Shown here one piece after another: positions 56,047-64,000 of a DNA stretch of 64,000 bases. The DNA comes from Sarcomyxa edulis. Lineage: Eukaryota > Basidiomycota > Agaricomycetes > Agaricales > Mycenaceae. The stretch's first letter is position 1, and each line of letters begins with the position of its first letter. Location: assembly GCA_009761415.1 (NCBI GenBank), contig QUOL01000020.1, positions 248,001 to 312,000 of the forward strand, written 5' to 3'. The position numbers were made by a program, and so were the translations under genes. The notes under the pieces are model-generated. The model was not told where the DNA came from, did not search any database, and saw only the letters and a program-made list of their open reading frames with translations.

Positions 56047-57507
56047 TGGCAGGTCAGAGTGTGCCTGAAGAGGGTGGCAATGGGTTAGCAATGCATTCGT
56101 TGATGTGAAAAGGAATAAGACGAACGAACCATTTTTTTTGTCAAATCCGTGTCATTCTTGATATTCATCTAGAGACAGACATGCGTTAGCGTTGTCGGAT
56201 GGGACGCGATCAGGAGCGATTAGAAACGACGAACGTACATCTTCGTCCTGAGGTGGCCTTGGGGTAGAGCTCGTGGTCCTTGAATAGAGTAAACGATGAC
56301 GCGTCAGCAAACAGAGGGCAAGACGGAAAGGCATACAAAAGTTAGACTAACACGAGTGGCGGTCACAACTTCCTTCACAAACGGTCGTTGATATCAGTGG
56401 CGGATGTGAGATAAAAGACAGCATAAGCTTACCTCTCCCATTCCTTGAGTGGCAGATCCCTATAATGAGAGTGTAAGTGGTCAGAGAAAGGAGGGACGAC
56501 GAATAGAGCACGACGAAAGAGGACACACTCTTGAGGGACTGTGGTGGTAAGGAAGAAGGAGAGTTCGCTTATCCACCACTCCTTTTATACCCCAATTCGG
56601 AGTTTTGTATTATTGATTCTCCGCCCGTTCGTCTGTGGCCAGGCGGTCCGCTTTACGCCGAGTGACAACTCAGAAAGGTGAAAGGGTGGCTAGGCCAAAA
56701 CAAAGGAAGGAACAAAGGAGGTGATGGCCAACATAGGACCTCCCGCTTTGCATCAAGCGATAATGACGAAATTCCCGGATGAAACTTCTCCAGTGCCACT
56801 CCAATCAATATTCTAAGGTCCTGGACGCGTCCGATACCCATCTCTTAATTTCCTAGCAGGCTGCATCGGATGTCCACAGGCGAGCCATGGACGGTATGGT
56901 ATGGGTCCAAGTTTAGAAAACAGGACCAGCCACAAGAAGCGCCGGACCCGGCTCGTTTCGGATCTTCGTGATATCGCTTGCGAAGATCATGATCATCGAT
57001 TAGAAGGTCCTAGCGCATAGCATGTGGGAGTGGGAGAGAACCACGATCGCGGTGCTCGGCGAGAACCCAGGATGTCGGGATGACAAACGATATTCCCATT
57101 TCGGGCGGCAGTGACAAGTCACGCCACGTGTTCTGGAAACGCGCTCAACGCGTCCCCAAGAGTCATGTCCAGGCTCAAAGACCTGAGAAGGCCACGAGGG
57201 GGGAGCGAGTCCTTGCGAGCTCTGACATGAAGCGTTTTGAAGCCGCGGGTTCGACGATATTTTCTGTGATCAGATTAGACTAGAAAGACGCAACTCACCT
57301 AGACGTCTCCGAGTCTGGAAACACTTCCGAACTGGTGAAAAAAATGACACGCTGATGGTGTATAACCGCTTTTGGGGAGTAATTCGCCACATTGCTAAAA
57401 TTTCAGATGTACAAAATCGTTACTCGTCGCGGTGAATCCCATTCTTCTTGGGGAAGGCATCAATATGCTCATGCCATTCCTTCATAAAGACAACGAGAGC
57501 ACGTCTA
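56047..57507 (-). repeat. left arm of a large inverted duplication
   Basis: Position x here matches 120047 minus x in the right arm (62540-64000), read on the other strand. I spot-checked the TATA region, an intron-bearing stretch and several long frames, and found mismatches only at 57423 and 57487, both near the inner end. The match stops at about 57507. The arm may continue left of 56047, but the partner lies off the window. On the minus strand the arm carries a TATAAAA (56589-56583) and a GT...AG structured reading that points outward, away from CTP synthase. Confidence 0.92.
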
Positions 57508-58672
57508 AAAGCCAAAATGGCGCACCAGGCATGAGGACCGGGGAGTATAGGCTCATACAATAATGCTGATAGTCTTACATACCACTTGCTCGAGGTAATA
57601 TTTCTTCACTCATGCGAACAAATATCTCACATAATGAGACAATTCCTGCGCTTCTTCACTGATCGAGGTTCGGATGCATCTATCTGGAAAAAAAGGTTGG
57701 GCCTGCCCGCAAGGTGAGAAGGAACGGAAACACATACCTCGACCATCTCGATAGGTAGATTCCTACGCAGCGCTTTTCCCAGGCTCTCGAATTTGATCAG
57801 CTGGTTTGAGGAGACACAAGAAACAGTCAGAAGACAGACGCTATTTTGAGGAATCTCTGAGGTGTGAATCGCCTGATGTCTGGCCTCCGATATATTCCTT
57901 AGTCACCGTCCAGCGGTAGGGTTGACCTGATAGCAGAAGGTGGTGTCCTCTTCGATTGATGGTCCCAATGGTAGTATATTCTCATGACTTCATCGAGGTG
58001 ACGACAGGCTGCTGGGATAAAGAGCTAAGATAAAGGGAGCTTTCAGGGAACGCAACCTTGCCCAACGAGATGATTCAATGATGACAGTGCCCGATCTGGA
58101 GCGGAGTCACTTTGAGGATATCCTGTATGAAAACACTATACGCACTCAGTTCCCTAGCCTGAGGCCTGAGCGTACGCGCTGTGCTAGATGCAAGCTGGAC
58201 TAGGGTACGGGGATTAACTCCTCAGGAGTTATTCACAGCTTATTAACGCGCCGCAGGCCGGATTTTTTTTTTCGGCCATGTTTATAACCGTTTTTAACAC
58301 CTGGGGTGAAAAGGCACGTGACACACCCAGGAGAGCTATAGCAACGTCCGTTCTTGCGTAAAAAAAATTCCTTGTTCAGAATCCTAGGAGGGCACCGAGC
58401 TCAACAAGACTTGTAGCTCTTTCGAAGAAACTGAGGCTAATTTGACAAAGAATTGACGCGTCTCGTATCGGCGGCACAGCCACACTTGTGGCCAATTCGC
58501 GGTGATTTTCCAAGATTTTTCTCAGCTTTTTTCTGACACGGAAGCATTCGACAGTAAGAAATACCGACGGAAAATTCGAACAAGACGCTTGCAATTGTCA
58601 TTCATCTTATCTTGATCCCACCTTCGTCCATATACCCTCCGGCTTACTGTATCACGTGCAGTACGTCTAGGT

Positions 58673-58767
58673 GTTAATAACACCAAAATTTTGCCCATCG
58701 AGTTAACAACTGTTAATAACCCCGAAACGTGACGTGTTAATAACAGGAGATAACAGGTGTTAATAAC
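58673..58767. promoter_or_regulatory. cluster of four GTTAATAAC motifs upstream of CTP synthase
   Basis: Exact GTTAATAAC occurs at 58673, 58712, 58736 and 58759, all in one strand sense, with an AGTTAACAAC variant at 58701. The first sits in the near-perfect palindrome GGTGTTAATAACACC. The cluster is 210-310 bases before the CTP synthase ATG. Repeats of this density suggest a protein-binding array; the binding factor is unknown. Confidence 0.55.
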
Positions 58768-58952
58768 AGTTGACTTAAACCCGCCACCCTAAGCTGGACG
58801 CTGGAAAAAAGCCTGAGGTCTGGAAATACAATTGCACGTGGAAATTTCGTGCCGGCGGCGTCTCGAGTCAAAAATTTTTAGAACGCGTCTTGACTCTTCG
58901 AGCACGACCGCCGAACCATCTATCCTCGTTCTTGCCATCTAACACCCCTGTT

Positions 58953-58977
58953 CACTAGCGCTTTGTGCCCGCTAGTG
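58953..58977 (+). promoter_or_regulatory. hairpin two bases before the CTP synthase ATG
   Basis: CACTAGCG (58953-58960) and CGCTAGTG (58970-58977) form an eight-base-pair perfect stem with a nine-base loop. The main ATG begins at 58980. If it lies in the leader, it could hinder initiation. Chance occurrence of an 8-bp stem is not rare, so the regulatory reading is weak. Confidence 0.35.
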
Positions 58978-58979
58978 TC

Positions 58980-61445
58980 ATGACAAAATACATCGTCGTT
59001 TCGGGTGGTGTGATCAGCGGGATCGGGAAGGGGGTCATTGGTACATTAGCTTGTTTTCATTTCATCTTGTGTTAATCATTGTTCGATCTTGTAGCATCGT
59101 CGACTGGGCTCCTCTTGAAAACGATTGGTCTGAAAGTGACTGCAATCAAAATCGATCCGTATATGAATATAGATGCCGGTACAATGCGTCCAACAGAACA
59201 CGGTGAAGATCATACACATTACCCCACATGTTCGAGACTCTAAAGTGTCTCCTTCAATTCAGGTGAGGTATACGTGCTTAACGACGGCGGGGAGGTCGAC
59301 CTTGACCTGGGCAATTACGAAAGATACCTCGATGTCACCCTCTCACGAGACAACAACATCACCACCGGCAAGATCTACAAAGAGGTCATCGAAAAAGAGG
59401 TGAGTCAGATCTCGCGAGACAAGATGTGATTTGTGGATTTGACAAATATGATGCAGCGGAAAGGGGAATATCTGGGAAAGACAGTCCAGGTGAGTCAAAA
59501 GAGCTGAGATTTCACAAGAGACACTTCTGACCCCTCTTAAGATCGTGCCTCATGTTACAACTGCGATCCAAGACTGGATCGAACGGGTATCCAAAATCCC
59601 AGTCGATGACACCGGTGAAGCAGCAGATGTCTGCATTGTGGAGGTGACTTGTCTCTGTATCCCTGGTCCCTTCGATCGAAATCTGACAATGATTAGCTTG
59701 GGGGCACAGTTGGCGACATCGAATCTGCTCCTTTTGTCGAAGCTATGCGCCAGTTCCAATTCCGTGTCGGGCACGAAAACTTTGCTCTAATTCATGTTTC
59801 ACTCGTCCCTGACATGCACGGCGAGCAAAAAACAAAACCTACCCAGACCACCATACACTCCTTGCGAGGATTGGGTCTCCTTCCCGATCTCGTTAGTTGC
59901 TTCTATCCAAAGTTCCGTGACTTGACTCTGATGTCTTCGTACTCATAGATCGCTTGCCGTCTCCTCGTTGCTGAACCTCTCCGCCCTGCTACCAAGGAAA
60001 AGATATCCATGTTCTGCCACGTCACACCAGAACAGGTATTCGGCGTCCACGACGTTTCCTCGGTCTATCACGTCCCACTACTCCTTCAGTCGCAAGGGAT
60101 TGTGCAGTACCTCACTAAGAGACTCAACCTCGGGACTATACATATTACGAAACAGATGCAAGAGAAGGGTAACTTGTTGGGCAAGAGGTGGAAGGATTTG
60201 ACTACTGGGTCAGTGATCCACTTTGCGATATGTTACCCAGTCGTCTGACGCTTCGTGACGTGAAAAGCCAGGAACGTCTATTCGACACAGTTCATATCGC
60301 CCTTGTCGGAAAATACACCGACCTCAAAGACTCATATATGTCAGTCACAAAAGCCCTCGAGCATTCGGCGTTTCGCGTCCACCGTAAACTTATCGTACAC
60401 GTGAGTATCCATACTCCAATGGTCGGCTACTGACGAACTGAGGTCAACTTTAGTGGGTAGAATCTTCAGATCTAGAGCCCGAGACGCAAGAGTCGAACCC
60501 TGCCAAGTATCATGATGCATGGAGATCTGTTGTTGGTGCTGGGTGCGTGACAGTTCATCGAAAATTCCAACACCTTTCCTTACATCACTCTACCCAGTGG
60601 AATCCTCGTCCCAGGCGGATTTGGTGTTCGAGGAACAGGAGGCATGCTCCTGGCAATCAAATACGCTAGAGAACAAAAAGTCCCCTTCCTGGGCATCTGT
60701 CTGGGTTTCCAGTTGGCTGTAATCGAATGGGCAAGAACCGTTCTGGGTATTCCAGGCGCGTATCAACGCAATCAACCCCCGCTCCCTCGTCCATTACTTA
60801 CTTCTCACTATATAGACGCCACTTCAGCTGAATTTGACACCTCAGCGGCACACCCCGTTATCATCTTCATGCCAGAGATATCCAAAACGCATATGGGTGG
60901 AACGATGCGTTTGGGTCTCCGTCCTACAGTTTTCGAGCCTGGAACAGAAGGCAAAGGCAAGTCAAAAGCTCGTGTATTATATGGAGGTGCAGGAAAGATC
61001 TGGGAACGACATCGCCACCGGTATGAAGTGAATCCGCTCTATGTAGAGAGGTTGGAGGCGAGCGGGCTGCGCTTCACAGGCAAGGATGAAAAGGGTGAGA
61101 GAATGCAGATCTTGGAGTTGCCTGGTAAGTCGTCGGTCTTTGTTTTGGTACGGTGTCTACATGCCTAATCATTTTATTTTGCTAGATCATCCATTTTTCA
61201 TGGGGTTGCAAGCGCATCCTGAATTCTGCACGCGACCTTTGAACCCATCACCGCCTTTCCTTGGATTCGTTGCAGCCGCGTCTGATAGTTCGGTATTGAC
61301 GGAACAGATGGCGTTTCAGGGCACACATTTCAAGCCTCCGCATCCTGAAGAGGCCATGATTGGTGAAGCTCAATTGAGGGATGCCGAAATCAAGCTTTTG
61401 GATGAGAGTGGCAGTACGGGCGTCTTGCTGAACGGAGATTCGTAG
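58980..61445 (+). CDS. URA7: CTP synthase
   Basis: Starts [20 protein letters not shown]. Further blocks, over many introns, are [96 protein letters not shown] and [26 protein letters not shown], all typical of the amidoligase domain. The glutamine amidotransferase half has [16 protein letters not shown] and [15 protein letters not shown] with the catalytic Cys. The end gives [14 protein letters not shown] with the His and Glu. It aminates UTP to CTP using glutamine and ATP. One internal exon is only 33 bases ([11 protein letters not shown]). The gene lies alone between the arms of the inverted duplication. Confidence 0.94.
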
Positions 61446-62539
61446 GAGTAAGGTGAAAAGTATACTACCGCGATGGTACATGGATTGGTCTGGTTCTTTT
61501 CTTATTAGAGGTTCATAATGAAATAATTTCTCCGTATATCGTGTACTCTACGCTTTCTGTCGCTCTGCTGTGCAATCCATACATTTGTGCCAGTCGAGGG
61601 TGTAAGTGGCTGTGCCCACCGCCTTCCCTTTTTTTTCACCGTAACTCGGTACCCAAGAACTACTGCTTTATCTGTAATCCTGTCCGAGACGTACAGTGAT
61701 GATGTTGAGGTATGCCAGGGCCGTGAGTCCAAGATCGCAAGTATGTGTTCCTCAGAGGAATTTTTTTAGGTACTGTGACAGAGCACGACAGACACTACTA
61801 ATCACTGACACTACTATACCACTGGCAGGACTAGTACTATCATAACCCATTCAATCAATTCAATGTGCATTTAGTCGGGCAAGATTGGGTGCCAGCCCTA
61901 TATTAGAGGTCGTCGAACTACGGATCCCATCGCCTTGTAGGTTCTTACAGAATCATGCCATGCACATCACGTTTGGGAAGGAGCGACTACCACACCCGCG
62001 ATGTTTTTACTAGTATATGATCTACAAACATGCAATGCGACCGTCTACGAAAGAAAAGGTTTCGGAATAATCTGGTACGTCAAATGTTCTTTTGAATCCG
62101 GCTACATAGTACATATCACACGTCTCAAAACGTATTTGACTAGATTCCTTGTTTTGCAAAAGTCCAAAACAGCGCTACATAAGAAGAGTCAACTAGGATC
62201 CACTGCGATTCCACGCCATTTCACTATCCGCACAGCACACCTCCGATTTCGACTCCTAGAAATCCACAAGGTTGTCATCAACAATTGGAAACCAGAGTCT
62301 TCCACTGCTCTGGATAGGACAATACTGGATCTCAACATAGAGAGCCGTTGTATTCTTCCGAAAAAAAGATAACCTTCACCATGATGCAGATCAGCCTTTT
62401 TAGAGGTGACATTGATCCCCTGCCGACTAAAAAGTGTCTAGCTTCGTGTCCTTACACTCTAACGGGAGACATTGATCTGACAGCCTGACGGTGGATGTTT
62501 GAAACGCATACACACATCATCCACACAATCTGTCACTTC
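61446..62539. other. intergenic region between CTP synthase and the right repeat arm
   Basis: The left part is the CTP synthase 3' flank. A plus-strand frame of 123 codons at 62001-62372 (MFLLVYDLQTCNATVYERKG) has no known family and no nearby promoter I can name. I leave it uncalled as a gene. Confidence 0.4.
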
Positions 62540-64000
62540 TAGACGTGCTCTCGTTGTCTGTATGAAGGAATGGCATGAGCATATTGATGCCTTCCCCAAG
62601 AAGAATGGGATTCACCGCGACGATTAACGATTTTGTACATCTGAAATTTTAGCAATGTGGCGAATTACTCCCCAAAAGCGGTTATACACCATCAGCGTGT
62701 CATTTTTTTCACCAGTTCGGAAGTGTTTCCAGACTCGGAGACGTCTAGGTGAGTTGCGTCTTTCTAGTCTAATCTGATCACAGAAAATATCGTCGAACCC
62801 GCGGCTTCAAAACGCTTCATGTCAGAGCTCGCAAGGACTCGCTCCCCCCTCGTGGCCTTCTCAGGTCTTTGAGCCTGGACATGACTCTTGGGGACGCGTT
62901 GAGCGCGTTTCCAGAACACGTGGCGTGACTTGTCACTGCCGCCCGAAATGGGAATATCGTTTGTCATCCCGACATCCTGGGTTCTCGCCGAGCACCGCGA
63001 TCGTGGTTCTCTCCCACTCCCACATGCTATGCGCTAGGACCTTCTAATCGATGATCATGATCTTCGCAAGCGATATCACGAAGATCCGAAACGAGCCGGG
63101 TCCGGCGCTTCTTGTGGCTGGTCCTGTTTTCTAAACTTGGACCCATACCATACCGTCCATGGCTCGCCTGTGGACATCCGATGCAGCCTGCTAGGAAATT
63201 AAGAGATGGGTATCGGACGCGTCCAGGACCTTAGAATATTGATTGGAGTGGCACTGGAGAAGTTTCATCCGGGAATTTCGTCATTATCGCTTGATGCAAA
63301 GCGGGAGGTCCTATGTTGGCCATCACCTCCTTTGTTCCTTCCTTTGTTTTGGCCTAGCCACCCTTTCACCTTTCTGAGTTGTCACTCGGCGTAAAGCGGA
63401 CCGCCTGGCCACAGACGAACGGGCGGAGAATCAATAATACAAAACTCCGAATTGGGGTATAAAAGGAGTGGTGGATAAGCGAACTCTCCTTCTTCCTTAC
63501 CACCACAGTCCCTCAAGAGTGTGTCCTCTTTCGTCGTGCTCTATTCGTCGTCCCTCCTTTCTCTGACCACTTACACTCTCATTATAGGGATCTGCCACTC
63601 AAGGAATGGGAGAGGTAAGCTTATGCTGTCTTTTATCTCACATCCGCCACTGATATCAACGACCGTTTGTGAAGGAAGTTGTGACCGCCACTCGTGTTAG
63701 TCTAACTTTTGTATGCCTTTCCGTCTTGCCCTCTGTTTGCTGACGCGTCATCGTTTACTCTATTCAAGGACCACGAGCTCTACCCCAAGGCCACCTCAGG
63801 ACGAAGATGTACGTTCGTCGTTTCTAATCGCTCCTGATCGCGTCCCATCCGACAACGCTAACGCATGTCTGTCTCTAGATGAATATCAAGAATGACACGG
63901 ATTTGACAAAAAAAATGGTTCGTTCGTCTTATTCCTTTTCACATCAACGAATGCATTGCTAACCCATTGCCACCCTCTTCAGGCACACTCTGACCTGCCA
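62540..64000 (+). repeat. right arm of the large inverted duplication, running off the window
   Basis: Mirror of 56047-57507, and still matching at base 64000, so it extends further. It carries a TATA box TATAAAA at 63458-63464. A start-like ATG at 63606 (ATGGGAGAG) sits at the edge of a GTAAGC donor at 63615. Downstream intron-like segments (GT...AG) run toward the edge. One way of splicing gives MGEEVVTATRVSLTF, then DHELYPKATSGRR. The product is not recognised. Confidence 0.9.

Larger units (their letters stand above)
57508..58979. other. intergenic region upstream of CTP synthase
   Basis: No complete gene is supported. A minus-strand trace LIKFESLGKALRRNLPIEMVE at about 57815-57740, with CIRTSISEEAQELSHYVRYLFA after an intron, could be the end of a decayed gene. 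A GTTAATAAC cluster and a hairpin near the CTP synthase start are listed separately. Confidence 0.4.

Noticed and set aside
57240..57270. GGGTTCGACGATA, similar to a tRNA T-arm
   Set aside because: No acceptor or anticodon arm can be built around it, so no tRNA is called.
57080..57283. Frame of 67 codons duplicated in both arms
   Set aside because: Identity is explained by the inverted duplication, and there is no known motif. Kept only as evidence for the repeat.
62001..62372. 123-codon plus-strand frame downstream of CTP synthase
   Set aside because: No family, no splice pattern, unclear promoter. Retained only as an intergenic note.

Overview
The window is nuclear DNA from a filamentous basidiomycete, most likely an Agaricomycete. 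Genes are dense, on both strands, and split by many short GT-AG introns of about 45 to 70 bases. Lineage-typical families are present: F-box proteins with a coiled-coil leader, a degenerate protein-kinase-like protein, a BTB protein and a TOK potassium channel. There is no operon structure, no recognisable tRNA or rRNA gene and no CRISPR array. I could not fix genus or species.

Layout. 1-1.3 kb: the 3' end of a copia-type element in which gag runs directly into a polypurine tract and a probable LTR. 2-10 kb: an Hsp20-domain protein (-), a flavin-reductase-like protein (+), a ChAPs-family exomer cargo adaptor (-) and a BTB protein (-). 10.2-13.8 kb: two tandem paralogues of an F-box-like family, the first frameshifted. 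13.9-18.3 kb: cytosolic Xaa-Pro aminopeptidase (-). 18.3-23.3 kb: an accessory island with GTTAACTT-rich repeats, a truncated Tc1/mariner-type transposase, a copia LTR, an intact ubiquitin-protease-like ORF and two decayed relics of the 10-14 kb family. 23.6-27.7 kb: aspartokinase (+) with unusually long low-complexity introns. 28.6-30.3 kb: an F-box protein (+).

30.3-33.2 kb: an NCS1 purine-cytosine permease (-) and a small hypothetical gene (-). 35-36.8 kb: a secreted pectate lyase (+). 37.2-43.3 kb: a CCDC6-like coiled-coil protein, a Derlin, a kinase-like protein and orotate phosphoribosyltransferase (all -). 43.5-46.9 kb: a TOK-type two-pore potassium channel (+). 47-50 kb: two tandem short-chain dehydrogenases (-). 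50.7-51.1 kb: a TA-flanked MITE. 51.1-53.7 kb: a mitochondrial DEAD-box helicase (-). 54-64 kb: repeat-rich DNA around CTP synthase (+), which lies between the arms of an inverted duplication of at least 1.46 kb that runs past the right edge of the window.

Most genes are ordinary core metabolism or secretory-pathway functions. Orotate phosphoribosyltransferase, CTP synthase and the base permease all bear on pyrimidine supply but are separated by unrelated genes, so I do not call a cluster. The parts most worth following are the ubiquitin-protease-like ORF beside the copia LTR, the inverted duplication around CTP synthase with its outward-facing promoter and introns, the GTTAATAAC cluster and start-proximal hairpin upstream of CTP synthase, and the F-box-like family visible as one intact gene, one frameshifted copy and two relics. 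All exon boundaries were read by eye from splice signals and protein continuity.
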